Positions 16,268 to 25,558 are shown, counted from the stretch's first letter. The stretch: DNA of 52,539 nt from Terriglobia bacterium (GCA_020073545.1 JAIQEZ010000014.1:1-52539), one strand, 5' to 3'. Notes: a model not told the origin generated them from the sequence alone. Program-made: numbers and translations.

Positions 16268-18367
16268 ATGAATCATTGCAGAGAGACCTTCAGGCGCACG
16301 ACTTACAGAAGTGCGAACCCGCAAAAGGCGCTCGCGTTCGCACTTCTGAGCACACTGCTGGCTGTGAGCTGGGTTGTTTGGCCGCCAAGCTCGAAGCTGA
16401 ACGCTCGTGCGCGGACATCACTGCAGGCGGTCACGGATCAGACGAGCTACAACGTTGGCTCGGAAGTCCGCCTGCAGATTCTTCTTCCCACACCACAAGA
16501 GGTCACATCAGTTCCCCTCGACGTTGTCGCTTTCGTTCGCTACGCGGGTGAAGACCGACCCTTGAACAGGGATGGGACGACAATCCTGTCGAACCTCTCT
16601 CTTGCCCGCGAGGCGTCGGCGGGCGGCTATCGGACTTTATGGGAAATTCCGATCGAGGCGCGCACCGGAAGGTACGAAATTGATCTGGTGGCGCGAGACT
16701 CCAAAACGCGCGAGGAGGTTCTGAACGTGCCGCGGGCCGCGTCGTTCGCGGTGCATCGAAAACTCGTCGAGATCGATCGAATTCAGCTCAACAAGGCATT
16801 CTATGCTCCGGGAGATGTCGTTGCGTGCCGTGTTTCCCTTCACAATCTCACCGATCACAGGCTCGAAGGCCTGCGCGTGGAGTTTTCGGATCGTTACTGG
16901 CCCTGGATCGCCGGCCCCGCGGAGCTCGCGGCAGCGAGCATCGTCACGTTGACGGATAGGTTATCGTTCTTGCCAAAAGGAGAGGAGCAACTTTCGTCCG
17001 AGCATGCGGCGGTCGCAAAAGCCGTCTCCGGACCCGCGGTTCATCAGTATGGAGTTGTCGTCTGGGACCGGGATCGCAAGACCGTGTATGACATCGCCCT
17101 CAGCCCCCTGGTTTTCATCAATCCCCCTGGAGTGGATGCGCCCAAGCCTTACCCTGGGCAATACATTTACCCCAAGCTGGATGGGGTCAACACCGCAAGC
17201 TATCGGCAGTTCCATCCCAAACCATTCAGTGCGGGTGCCATTCAGTTTGATACTGGCCACTCGATGTTCGCGTCGGGGGCCGAAGCCACAGTGAAATTCT
17301 CGATTGTAAACCCGACGGACAGCACTTGGCGCCGGGTGTCGGTGCGGGCGCGTCTGGTTGGTCCCAACGAGAAACAGCAAGCGACGCAGGTTGTGGCGGA
17401 GGGAGTTGACCTTAACCCGCACGGCGCGCCATTGGTGAAGGAAGCGAAGTTCAGCCTTCCGCAGAACGCGAGTGGACTCTACCAAGTGCGGGTTGAGCTA
17501 ATCGAGGCCTTAGGACAGGCGCTCGCCTCGAACGCGCTCGAACTCGGCGTCAATCCTCTTCCCAAGTCCGTGGTGCTGTTCTGCGCGCACGAGGACGACG
17601 ATGGAACGCAGATGGGGATGATTCGCGCCGCGGTGGAGAACCACATTCCTTTACACGTGGTTTACCTCACAAGTGGCGATGCAGGCGCCTGCGATCGCTA
17701 CTATGAGCATTCCTGCGGCCCGGCCGAGGCGTTGAACTTTGGAGCCCTCCGCATGGAAGAAGCGCGCGCTGCGCTGGGCCACCTCGGCGTGCCGCGCGAG
17801 AACATTCTCTTCCTGGGTTTGCCGGATGGCGGTTCGGGCAAGATCTGGTACGACCACCCTCGGTCGTCTGATCCGTATCTTTCTGTTCTGCTGGCGAGCG
17901 ACCATGCACCCTACGACGGTCTCTTCCGGCCGAATCTGCCGTTTTCCCGGGAGGCTGTCGTCGAGGCGGTGGAAGAGATTGTCAAGAAGTTTCAACCCGA
18001 AGTCGTCTTCACTGCACACCCGCCTGCGGAGGGTCACATCGACCACATCGTGACCAACTATTTCGTTGTGAAGGCACTGCAACAATTGCTCCGCGAGGGC
18101 GCCATCCCAGCCAACCTCGAAGTGCGCGTGGACCGCATCTTTGACCCCAAGAGCCATCCCGCTACTCCCTACCATTATGAGGATCACATGTTCCATGTCT
18201 CGGGCGAAGCAATGGCGCTGGCTCAAGAGGCTGGATGGTATTATCAATCGCAGGGAGGCAACCGGGCGCAAGGAAACCTGCGCACCTGGGATCAACTGCC
18301 CCGCAGCGAAGGCTACCGCAAAATGTTAGACTGGAAGGAGCACGAAGGGTGGAACGAGAAAGAGTGA
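16268..18367 (+). CDS. Exported PIG-L/LmbE-type deacetylase with long N-terminal extension
   Basis: A 699-residue protein with an N-terminal hydrophobic helix at about 22-40 (signal or anchor). Residues about 50-430 look like beta-rich, Ig-like repeats and contain no catalytic motif. From about 434 comes a PIG-L/LmbE-family zinc hydrolase domain: AHEDDD (440-445) supplies the first metal ligands and HIDH (590-593) the third. The family removes N-acetyl or other acyl groups from sugar derivatives. The classic AHPDDE reads AHEDDD. The extracytoplasmic location suggests action on cell-surface or environmental amino sugars. It is followed after three bases by a zinc-ribbon membrane protein. Substrate unknown. 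Confidence 0.8.
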   Translation: MNHCRETFRRTTYRSANPQKALAFALLSTLLAVSWVVWPPSSKLNARARTSLQAVTDQTSYNVGSEVRLQILLPTPQEVTSVPLDVVAFVRYAGEDRPLNRDGTTILSNLSLAREASAGGYRTLWEIPIEARTGRYEIDLVARDSKTREEVLNVPRAASFAVHRKLVEIDRIQLNKAFYAPGDVVACRVSLHNLTDHRLEGLRVEFSDRYWPWIAGPAELAAASIVTLTDRLSFLPKGEEQLSSEHAAVAKAVSGPAVHQYGVVVWDRDRKTVYDIALSPLVFINPPGVDAPKPYPGQYIYPKLDGVNTASYRQFHPKPFSAGAIQFDTGHSMFASGAEATVKFSIVNPTDSTWRRVSVRARLVGPNEKQQATQVVAEGVDLNPHGAPLVKEAKFSLPQNASGLYQVRVELIEALGQALASNALELGVNPLPKSVVLFCAHEDDDGTQMGMIRAAVENHIPLHVVYLTSGDAGACDRYYEHSCGPAEALNFGALRMEEARAALGHLGVPRENILFLGLPDGGSGKIWYDHPRSSDPYLSVLLASDHAPYDGLFRPNLPFSREAVVEAVEEIVKKFQPEVVFTAHPPAEGHIDHIVTNYFVVKALQQLLREGAIPANLEVRVDRIFDPKSHPATPYHYEDHMFHVSGEAMALAQEAGWYYQSQGGNRAQGNLRTWDQLPRSEGYRKMLDWKEHEGWNEKE

Positions 18368-18370
18368 AGC

Positions 18371-19027
18371 ATGGAAACACCACGCGAGTGGGCGAGAGGA
18401 TATAACCGCCAAGAGATGAACGAAGAGGCTGATGGGCATAATCCGGGCGCCGAGACGCTGGAGGTGTCTCGCCCGGCTTCAGAACTTCCCACCGAGCCGT
18501 TCCCATGCCCAGCGTGCGGCCAGATGCTCGCCGCCTCGTGTCGTGTTTGCGTGGCTTGCCGGCACGCCATCGATCCTGCGGAGATCGCCAGGCCACCGGC
18601 TGCGGCGGTGTTAGCAGCACCCACGCGGGTTGAAGAGGCCAAACCGGGGCCAGTACGTTTCCCGTGGCCTCTTTTCTTTGTAGTCCTGGGGATCTCCTTT
18701 TTTCTTGCGCAAATCTTCCTCGAACTCTGGGGAGCACAGAAGGCGCAATTGGCGATGGCGGGAGTGCAGACTCTTGCCGGCATCTGGGTGTTCTTCGACG
18801 CGCTCTGGCAGCGCATCTCCCGGCCGTTACGGTGGGGGGTGGGCTCGATGCTGCTGCCGGTTATTGTTTTTCCCTGGTACCTGGCGCGAAGAAGGCTGCC
18901 GCAGTCGCCGTGCCCGTTCGTAGAAGCGGACGTGCGACCGCTCACGCGTTTCCTGCTTTTTGCCCTGATCGTTTTCGTCCTGCTGAGCGTAATTTTCTAT
19001 TTCGTGCAGGGTCCGGCGCCGCGGTAG
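18371..19027 (+). CDS. Zinc-ribbon membrane protein of unknown function
   Basis: A 218-residue protein. The N-terminal 60 residues are cytoplasmic-looking with a treble of CXXC pairs (CPACG, CRVCVAC) likely binding zinc; three to four hydrophobic helices follow (about 98-118, 123-140, 155-172, 192-214). The start at 18371 lies three bases after the preceding stop, with a weak GAGTGAAG site; an ATG at 18416 is an alternative. The coupling suggests translation together with the deacetylase gene. I do not recognise the family. Confidence 0.7.
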   Translation: METPREWARGYNRQEMNEEADGHNPGAETLEVSRPASELPTEPFPCPACGQMLAASCRVCVACRHAIDPAEIARPPAAAVLAAPTRVEEAKPGPVRFPWPLFFVVLGISFFLAQIFLELWGAQKAQLAMAGVQTLAGIWVFFDALWQRISRPLRWGVGSMLLPVIVFPWYLARRRLPQSPCPFVEADVRPLTRFLLFALIVFVLLSVIFYFVQGPAPR

Positions 19028-19049
19028 CGAAGCAGGGGGCTCCACATTT

Positions 19050-20192
19050 CTAGTTGGGGATCAGTGCTCCATCCGACGCCTGGCAGATGTAAACCTCGGC
19101 CTTGAGGCCAAGCGCTTCCTGATAACCCTTCGCAACGGCGAGCGCGAAAGCTTCCGCGGCGTCAGCGTGCACCAAGTTGACGGTGCACCCGCCGAATCCC
19201 GCTCCCGTCATGCGCGCGCCCAACACGCCGGGCTGCTTCCAGGCGAGCTCGACGAGCGTATCAAGCTCCCTGCAACTCACTTCGTAATCATTCCGCAAGC
19301 TCTCATGGGATTCATTCATCAATTCACCGAACCGCTCCAGGTCGCCGCTTTCGAGAACCTTGACGGCCTCCAGCACGCGCTGATTTTCCGAAACCACGTG
19401 GCGTGCCCGGCGCAGGAGCAGTTCGCTCAGCACTCCGCGAGCGGTCTCGAGATCCGACATCTTCACATCGCGAAGCGACTTCACCGCGAGGCCGGTGCTT
19501 GCGATCCGCGCTACAGCCTGGCGGCACTGCTTCAGCCGGACTTCGTACTCGGATTGCGCCAGGGCGCGCTTGACCCCGGAGTTGCAGACCACAATTTTCA
19601 CGTCCGCAGCGAGCGGCACGTGGCGATAGGAGAGATCGCGGCAGTCGAGAAAGAGCGCGTGGTCCCGCCGTCCGAGCGCCGAGATGAACTGATCCATGAT
19701 CCCGCAGGGCACACCGACGAATTCGTTTTCCGTGCGCCGCGAGAGCTTGACAACGTAGACAGGATCGAGGTCCAGGTTCAGAAGCTTCTTCCAGAACGTT
19801 GCCGCGCCGACTTCCACCGCGGCCGAGGAACTCAGCCCGGCCTCGCGGGGGACGTTGCCCCCGAAGGCGATATCCGCGCCGCTGAGGCGATGGCCATCTT
19901 CCTCCAGGAATTTCGAGACGCCGCGCAGGAAATTACTCCAAGTGTGCTGCGTGTCCTTCTGAACCTCATCCAACCTGAAGTCGACGGAGGCTTGGAAATC
20001 GCTCGAATAGGCGCGCACGCAGCGGTCCGTACGGCGGCGGCCCGCATAAGTGATCGTACGGTCGATGGCAGCGGGAAGCACGAAGCCATCGTTGTAATCC
20101 GTGTGCTCGCCGATCAAATTGACGCGGCCGGGCGCCCGCACCACGACTTCCGGTTTGGTTCCGTAGGCCTTCTGAAATGCTTGCTCAATCAC
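19050..20192 (-). CDS. galK: Galactokinase
   Basis: Phosphorylates galactose at C1 (Leloir pathway), a GHMP kinase. Signature APGRVNLIGEHTDYNDGF is near the N-terminus; the phosphate loop GGNVPREAGLSSSAAVEVG and the C-terminal GARMTGAGFGGCTVNLV are clear. The catalytic Asp is in VPCGIMDQFISALG. I place the start at GTG 20192, giving 380 residues and a GGGCAGG site; an upstream GTG at 20237 would overlap galT and has no ribosome-binding site. Last gene of the symporter-small protein-galT-galK operon, 25 bases after galT. Confidence 0.93.
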   Translation of the reverse strand: MIEQAFQKAYGTKPEVVVRAPGRVNLIGEHTDYNDGFVLPAAIDRTITYAGRRRTDRCVRAYSSDFQASVDFRLDEVQKDTQHTWSNFLRGVSKFLEEDGHRLSGADIAFGGNVPREAGLSSSAAVEVGAATFWKKLLNLDLDPVYVVKLSRRTENEFVGVPCGIMDQFISALGRRDHALFLDCRDLSYRHVPLAADVKIVVCNSGVKRALAQSEYEVRLKQCRQAVARIASTGLAVKSLRDVKMSDLETARGVLSELLLRRARHVVSENQRVLEAVKVLESGDLERFGELMNESHESLRNDYEVSCRELDTLVELAWKQPGVLGARMTGAGFGGCTVNLVHADAAEAFALAVAKGYQEALGLKAEVYICQASDGALIPN

Positions 20193-20217
20193 ATGAACCT
20201 GCCCTTGACCCGAAGTT

Positions 20218-21186
20218 TCAAGCCAGTTCCGCAGCACGAACGGGGGGAATGGCCCGCAATTCCGCAGCCTTCTCTTCGGCCAGTGAATCGTTCAGAAAAG
20301 TCCCTGCGCCGGATTCGACGCTGGCCAAGTACTTGAGTTTATCCTTACTGCGGTGGGGTGGATAAAACTCAATGTGGAAATGAAAATACGGATACTGCCC
20401 CCGGGTGGGAGCTTGATGCAACAGCATCATGTACGGGAAGGACATCTGATAAAGGTTGTCGTATTTCAAGGTAACCCACTTTACGATTTCAGCGAGCGAG
20501 CGTTCTTCCGAGGCCCGGAAAGCTTCCAGTGTTCCGAGATGACGCCGGGAGAAAATGTGGACCTCAAACGGCCAACGTGCGTAAAAGGGAATGAACGCCG
20601 TGAAAGCGTCGTTCTCCGCGATGATGCGCCTGCCGCCGCGACGCTCCTTCTTGAGGATATCGCAGAACAGGCAGCGTTTGTGAGTGCGCTGGTGAGCGCG
20701 AGCGGCCGCCAGCTCTTTTTCCAACCGGGGCGGGATCAGTGGAAAGGCGTAGATCTGCCCATGGGGATGCGGCATGGTCACGCCGATCACCGCGCCCTTA
20801 TTTTCAAAAATCAGCACGTAGCGGATCCCGGGCGTGGCTTTGAGTTCCAGGAATCGCTTTCGCCACAAGCGCACCAGTTTGACAATGTGGTCGATGGGAA
20901 GCTGCGGCAAAGAACTGCGATGATCCGGATGATATAGAACGACGTCGCACTGGCCGTGGGAAAGGCGAACCTTGTAGAAGTCATCACCCGTGATCGCCGG
21001 CTCCGGCGGAGGGATGGCGAAGGCCGGAAAGTCGTTCGGGTAAATGTAAACGTCATAGTTGTCGGGGACGCGTCCAGAGCCCGGACAGAAGGGACACCAG
21101 TCCTCCGGCATCTGGGGGCGCCCCTGGCGATGCGAAGCGGTTGAAACCCATTCGCAAACGGTGGGATTCCAGCGGAGTTCCGTCAT
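20218..21186 (-). CDS. galT: Galactose-1-phosphate uridylyltransferase
   Basis: Transfers UMP between UDP-glucose and galactose-1-phosphate. A HIT-superfamily enzyme with the catalytic HPHGQ in MPHPHGQIYAFP; zinc ligands are likely in CPFCPGSGR near the N-terminus. A second HIT-like half contains ARWPFEVHIFSRRH and HFHIEFYPP. Its 322 residues are in the normal range. Its ATG overlaps the stop of the preceding 69-residue gene as ATGA, indicating coupled translation. No galE or mutarotase gene is in the window. Confidence 0.94.
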   Translation of the reverse strand: MTELRWNPTVCEWVSTASHRQGRPQMPEDWCPFCPGSGRVPDNYDVYIYPNDFPAFAIPPPEPAITGDDFYKVRLSHGQCDVVLYHPDHRSSLPQLPIDHIVKLVRLWRKRFLELKATPGIRYVLIFENKGAVIGVTMPHPHGQIYAFPLIPPRLEKELAAARAHQRTHKRCLFCDILKKERRGGRRIIAENDAFTAFIPFYARWPFEVHIFSRRHLGTLEAFRASEERSLAEIVKWVTLKYDNLYQMSFPYMMLLHQAPTRGQYPYFHFHIEFYPPHRSKDKLKYLASVESGAGTFLNDSLAEEKAAELRAIPPVRAAELA

Positions 21187-21392
21187 GGTTCACTACGGCG
21201 AGAAGCCCGGAATGCCAACGCTCCCATGAACACTCCGAAAACCAACATCGCCGCACCCCACCACAAATCGATGTTCACTCCCAGCGATTTCTCCTGGAAG
21301 ATGGAAGCGTCGGCAGCGACCCCGTAAAGCATCAGGACGATGCCGTAAATCGAGAAGATAATTCCAATTGGCCAGCGAATATCCAAACCCAT
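21183..21392 (-). CDS. Small two-helix membrane protein in the galactose operon
   Basis: A 69-residue protein with two hydrophobic helices (about residues 8-25 and 43-62) joined by a polar loop (DASIFQEKSLGVNID). It begins six bases after the symporter stop and overlaps the galT ATG by four bases (ATGA), so it is clearly part of the operon. It could be an accessory subunit of the adjacent sodium symporter; no known family is recognised. Confidence 0.75.
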   Translation of the reverse strand: MGLDIRWPIGIIFSIYGIVLMLYGVAADASIFQEKSLGVNIDLWWGAAMLVFGVFMGALAFRASRRSEP

Positions 21393-21398
21393 CGTTTC

Positions 21399-23024
21399 CT
21401 ACCAGAAGATGATATTCAAAACCGCGCAGAGCGCCAGGATTCCAATCGCCAGGAACCCCGGCCGCGCATACCAGGAAAGGTTCGAGGTCTTCGGCCTGGG
21501 AGTCAGCGAATAAACCAAGCCGACCAGTTCCTCTTCCTTCCGGGGCTCTGTAAAGAAGGTTACCACGACCGTGACCACAAAACAGACGACAAAGCCCCAG
21601 ATGGCCTGGTAGAAGTTCGCCGCCATAGCACTGGGGTAGTAGATGTATTGATAATGATAGAGTGCGTAATGCGCGGCGGCCGCAAGGATGCCGCAAAGCA
21701 ATCCCCAGAATCCCGCGTGCGCGCTGGTGCGCTTCCAGAACATCCCGAGCAAGAACGTGCCGAAGAGCGGGGCATTGAAGAACGCGAAAAGGAGCTGGAG
21801 GTAGTCCATGAGGTTGTTGAACCTCAGGACAATGAAGGCGGTTCCGATGCCAACGATCACTGCAAACACCGTCGCCATCCGGCCCATGGTGAGGTAGTGC
21901 CGGTCTTCCTTGCCGGGGTTGACGTGAGTTTGGTAGATGTCGAAGGTCCAGACCGTGTTGAAGGCCGTGACGTTCCCCGCCATGCCGGACATGAAGCTCG
22001 CCAGCAGCGCCGTCAACCCCAGACCCAGCAGGCCTGAAGGATAGAGGCTGCCCAGCATCGCCGGCAGCGCTTGATTGTAGTTGTAGTCACCCGTGGCCGG
22101 ATCCCACAAAAGGTGCCGGACAGGCGAATAGGCGATCGCCACTAGGCCAGGCAGGACGACCATCAGCGGGAAAAACATCTTCGGCATGGCAGCAATCAAA
22201 GGCGTGCGCTGCGCTGCGGGCATGTCCTTGGCGGCCAGGCCACGCTGGACCACCAGGAAGTCTGTGCACCAATAACCGAAGGAAAGTACAAAACCCAGGC
22301 CAAAAATCGTAGCGATCCAGTTGACGCCCATGGGGTTCATGTCGGCGCGCCAGATATTAGCCCAAGTGTGCGCATAGCCGGGATTGGGAAGGCTGGCCTT
22401 GAGCCCCGCGAATCCTCCCACGGCTTTCAAACCCAGAATGGCCAGGGGCAGGAATCCGAAAACAATGAGGAAGAACTGCAGGACCTCGTTGTAAATCGAA
22501 GAGGTGAGACCGCCCAGGTAGATGTAGATGGCGACGACCACCGCCGAGGCAACTACGCTCGCCCAAAACGGCCAGTTGAGCAGGCGCTGAAAGAGAATCG
22601 CCATCGCGTAGAGGTCCACGCCCGAAACCAGCAGCGTCATGAAAGCAAAACAGCAAGCGTTCAGGGTGCGGGTCTTCTCGTCATAGCGCTTGCGGAGGAA
22701 TTCCGGCACGCTGCGCACTTTGCTGCCGTAATAGAACGGCATCATGAAGACGCCTACAAAACACATAGCGGGAATGGCCGCCAGCCAGTAAAAGTGGTTA
22801 ACGTACATGCCGTACTTGGCGGAATTGGCCGCGTGGCCCATCACCTCGAGCGCACCGAGGTTCGCGGACATGAACGCCAAGCCGGTGATCCAACCGGGTA
22901 TCGAACGACCGGAGAGGAAAAAGTCATCGCTGGTCTTCATCCGCCCGCGGAGAGCGAATCCGATCCCCAACACAAAACCGAAGTAGATGACGATAATCGC
23001 GTAGTCAACAAAGTGAAGGTGCAT
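21399..23024 (-). CDS. Sodium:solute symporter (SSS family), probable galactose/glucose transporter
   Basis: Inner-membrane Na+-coupled transporter, 541 residues with about 14 helices. SSS hallmarks include DDFFLSGRSIPGWITGLAFMSANLG near the N-terminus (unwound first helix), the sugar-symporter-like segment GYWCTDFLVVQRGLAAKDM and LGLGLTALLASFMSGMAGNVTAFNTVW with the sodium-site serines. The galT and galK genes downstream support galactose as substrate (inference). It is the first gene of the operon. Confidence 0.9.
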   Translation of the reverse strand: MHLHFVDYAIIVIYFGFVLGIGFALRGRMKTSDDFFLSGRSIPGWITGLAFMSANLGALEVMGHAANSAKYGMYVNHFYWLAAIPAMCFVGVFMMPFYYGSKVRSVPEFLRKRYDEKTRTLNACCFAFMTLLVSGVDLYAMAILFQRLLNWPFWASVVASAVVVAIYIYLGGLTSSIYNEVLQFFLIVFGFLPLAILGLKAVGGFAGLKASLPNPGYAHTWANIWRADMNPMGVNWIATIFGLGFVLSFGYWCTDFLVVQRGLAAKDMPAAQRTPLIAAMPKMFFPLMVVLPGLVAIAYSPVRHLLWDPATGDYNYNQALPAMLGSLYPSGLLGLGLTALLASFMSGMAGNVTAFNTVWTFDIYQTHVNPGKEDRHYLTMGRMATVFAVIVGIGTAFIVLRFNNLMDYLQLLFAFFNAPLFGTFLLGMFWKRTSAHAGFWGLLCGILAAAAHYALYHYQYIYYPSAMAANFYQAIWGFVVCFVVTVVVTFFTEPRKEEELVGLVYSLTPRPKTSNLSWYARPGFLAIGILALCAVLNIIFW

Positions 23025-23345
23025 AGTATCCTACCAGTCCGCGAATACTTACCACAGGCCACCCCAAATGTAAACGGAAGACTGTATCCGAAAGTGTGAT
23101 TCGGAGGGCTCGCACCCGGAACTCCGGCGGGTGCGCATAACCGAAAGGCGAAACGCGGGATCGCGCGGCAGCCGAGACGGCGCTGCAGTAGCGCTGACCT
23201 CCAAATCAGCACGAGGGGAAAACAACAAAGCTGGCGACCTCCTGACGATGTCGGGACAAGTTCCGGTGAGCACTACTTCCGGCCAACGGGCAGCGCCCGG
23301 CACTTGAAGAGGGCTTGCCGCGCCCCTTCACGATACCGCGTGATC
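23025..23345. other. Upstream region of the galactose operon, with a dispersed palindrome
   Basis: 321 bases. It holds a copy of the 24-bp palindrome family at 23188-23211 (GTAGCGCTGACCTCCAAATCAGCA) and presumably the galactose operon promoter. There is no supported gene and no identifiable operator. Confidence 0.5.
23188..23211 (+). repeat. Dispersed palindrome, fourth copy
   Basis: GTAGCGCTGACCT then CCAAATCAGCA: the same framework as 216-239, 247-270 and 2904-2927, with an imperfect right arm (AAATCAGC against GCTGACCT). It is the most degenerate of the four. Confidence 0.5.
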
Positions 23346-24056
23346 TCAGCGCTGCACGTCGGGGAGGTCGAGCAGGATCAGTTCGGAATCTTTGGTGGAC
23401 TGGATGCTCAGCTTTGGTTCGTCAGCGATGCGCGCTTGGTCACCTGCGGCGAGCTGAGTGCCGTTCACCGCAAGGTCGCCTTCGATGACGAACACGTATA
23501 CCTTGCGATGCTGGCGACTCTGGTGCTTCACCTCGCTGCCAGCCGGAAGCTCGGAAACGTAAATCTGCGCCTCCTGGTCGATGGCGAGCGTGCCGGCGAG
23601 TTCACCGCTAGAAACCACGGCCAGCAATTTACCAAGGCGCTCGGCGGGCGCGAACTGACGCTGCTCCCAACGAGGCTTGAGTCCGCGCGTGCGCGGCAGG
23701 ATCCAAAGCTGCAGGAGGTGCAGAGGCTTTTCCCGCGAGGGGTTGTATTCCGAGTGCAGGATGCCCGTGCCGGCCGACATCACCTGCATTTCGCCCGGGT
23801 GGATGACGCCGCGGTTACCTGTGCTGTCCTGGTGCTCGAGCTCGCCCGAAAGGACGTAGGTAACAATTTCCATATCACGATGCGGGTGCATGCCGAAGCC
23901 TTGGCCGGGCTCGATAACGTCGTCGTTGAAAACGCGCAGCGCGCCCCAGTTCGAGTTTGACGGGTCGTGATAGGTGTCGAACAAGAAGTGCCAGCGCGTG
24001 TCGAGCCAGCCAAAATTGGCGTGGTGGCGTTCGTGGGACTTGATGATCTTGATCAT
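23346..24056 (-). CDS. Pirin-family cupin protein (quercetinase-like)
   Basis: 236 residues from ATG 24056, which has an AAAGGAG site. Two cupin folds. The metal motif is FGMHPHRDMEIVTYVLSGELEHQDS, with the His-x-His-then-Glu-His ligand pattern; PGEMQVMSAGTGILHSEYN follows. The family binds iron or copper and some members open quercetin or quinone-like rings; many respond to electrophile stress. It is in line with DoxX, nitroreductase and MarR genes, which fits a quinone or aromatic stress role. Confidence 0.9.
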   Translation of the reverse strand: MIKIIKSHERHHANFGWLDTRWHFLFDTYHDPSNSNWGALRVFNDDVIEPGQGFGMHPHRDMEIVTYVLSGELEHQDSTGNRGVIHPGEMQVMSAGTGILHSEYNPSREKPLHLLQLWILPRTRGLKPRWEQRQFAPAERLGKLLAVVSSGELAGTLAIDQEAQIYVSELPAGSEVKHQSRQHRKVYVFVIEGDLAVNGTQLAAGDQARIADEPKLSIQSTKDSELILLDLPDVQR

Positions 24057-24285
24057 ACGGTTCTCCTTTGCTGACGAGACTTCGGCAATTCGCAGGATTC
24101 CTGCGCCAGTGCTCACGCGGTATGGCAATGGCGGTTGGCACGCAGTACGGCCGCCCCGCCCGTCAATCAGGTCTCACGCACAGACGGGCGCGACGCAGGT
24201 GTGGCCCTGGCACGGGCACCATACCCGCACTGCGCCCCAAGTCGGAGATGCCCGCGTCGCGGAGTTGTCGCACGGCCATCGCGCA

Positions 24286-24789
24286 TCAGGCGTGAGAGGG
24301 TGAGTGACTTCCCACCGGCAGCCCTGCTGATGCCGGCTCGCCGTCGAGCAGCGCGCTGATCGCCCGATCAAGCGAGAAAGCGCCGGCGCCTCTGATCATC
24401 ACAGCCAGGGTCAAAGCGACGACCAAGAGGTGGTACTCAAAGCCCTCGCCCTTCTGCTGGCCGGACCAGTTCATGAAGAAGCCGTTCGGCAAGTGCACCA
24501 TGAAGATCGCCACGAGCATGTTGACGGTGATACCGAAGGCGGCGATGCGGCTCAGCAAGCCGAGGAGTAGTCCCAGCCCGCCGAAGAATTCCGCGTAAAT
24601 GGCGAGAAAGGCGAAGACCGTGGGGACATGCAGGTTTTGGGTGAAGAACCCCATCGTCGCCTTGAAGCCGTAGCCTCCAAACCAGCCCAGCATTTTCTGC
24701 GAGCCGTGCGCTAGGAAAACCACGCCTAGCACGAGTCGCAGAATCGTCAAAACCGTGTCGTCCTCGGTGTGGAATAACTTTTTCAGCAC
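24286..24789 (-). CDS. DoxX-family membrane protein
   Basis: 167 residues from GTG 24789, which has an AAGGAG site eight bases away; the much longer open frame upstream is not coding. Four membrane helices with LRLVLGVVFLAHGSQKMLGWFGGYG at the first, then YAEFFGGLGLLLGLLSRIAA and HLPNGFFMNWSGQQKGEGFEYHLL, all typical of DoxX. The family is tied to redox and thiol stress and to quinone handling; its biochemical activity is not settled. It lies between nitroreductase and pirin. Confidence 0.88.
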   Translation of the reverse strand: MLKKLFHTEDDTVLTILRLVLGVVFLAHGSQKMLGWFGGYGFKATMGFFTQNLHVPTVFAFLAIYAEFFGGLGLLLGLLSRIAAFGITVNMLVAIFMVHLPNGFFMNWSGQQKGEGFEYHLLVVALTLAVMIRGAGAFSLDRAISALLDGEPASAGLPVGSHSPSHA

Positions 24790-24940
24790 GGTGTGCTCCT
24801 TGAATGTGGTTTGCCGCGACGGCCGCAGGTCGTGCGGCCGTCGCGGACGTGCCTTTTGACCCGACGCCCTCACGGGCGAGACGCCCGCGTGCAGTGAGCA
24901 GTATGGGCGGCGCTCGCCGCCCGAAGGTTCTCCGGCCCGC

Positions 24941-25558
24941 TCACCGGGGCCGGGTTTGAGTTTCCGTTTCCAAAGCCAGCGGCGCCGGCCGAGCCCAGCT
25001 TCCGCTGAAGACGAAATCCGCCAGCGGCTTGCGAGTGCGTGCGGCCGGAGGCTCCGCCGGCCCTTCCAGGTAGCCCAGCGCCAACACGGCCACAGGTTCG
25101 AAGCCCGCGGGAATGGCGAAAAGCTCCCGAGCCAAGTGCGCGTCAAATCCGCCCATCTGGTGGATGTAGAGATCGAGCGACGTCGCGTCGACGGTCAGGT
25201 TCGCGACCGCCTGGCCCAGGTCGTAGAATGCGTGACGATTGGGGCTGGCGACATGGTCGAATTCCAGTTTGGCAACCGCCAGGATCAGAACCGGCGCTCG
25301 CTGCGCCCACTGGCGGTTGGCGTCGGCCAAGGTGCTGAGCACGCGGTTGTAGCCCTCCGCGTCTTCGCGCGTGGCCAAAATGAAGGCCCAGGGCTGGGCG
25401 TTGTAGCTCGAAGGCGCCCAGCGCGCCGCCTGGAAAAGCCGCACGAGCTGTGCAGGCTCGACAGGGCGCGCGGAAAACGCGCGCGGGCTCCAACGACGGG
25501 CCAAAAGCTCGTGGATTTCCGGCTCGCGGGTTCGGCTTGCCTGGATGGTCGCTTGCAT
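24941..25558 (-). CDS. Nitroreductase-family flavoprotein
   Basis: FMN-dependent NAD(P)H oxidoreductase acting on nitro compounds or quinones. 205 residues from ATG 25558, where the upstream GGAAGGGGGG is the ribosome-binding site. The N-terminal RRWSPRAFSARPV and PSSYNAQPWAF are FMN-contacting signatures; the C-terminal GFEPVAVLALGYLEGPAE is typical. The gene has its own promoter at 25629-25657, sharing an element with the marR promoter, so it is a likely direct MarR target. Confidence 0.9.
   Translation of the reverse strand: MQATIQASRTREPEIHELLARRWSPRAFSARPVEPAQLVRLFQAARWAPSSYNAQPWAFILATREDAEGYNRVLSTLADANRQWAQRAPVLILAVAKLEFDHVASPNRHAFYDLGQAVANLTVDATSLDLYIHQMGGFDAHLARELFAIPAGFEPVAVLALGYLEGPAEPPAARTRKPLADFVFSGSWARPAPLALETETQTRPR

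Noticed and set aside
24790-25146. Extended N-terminus of the DoxX frame
   Set aside because: It overlaps the nitroreductase gene and the AAGGAG site clearly favours GTG 24789.
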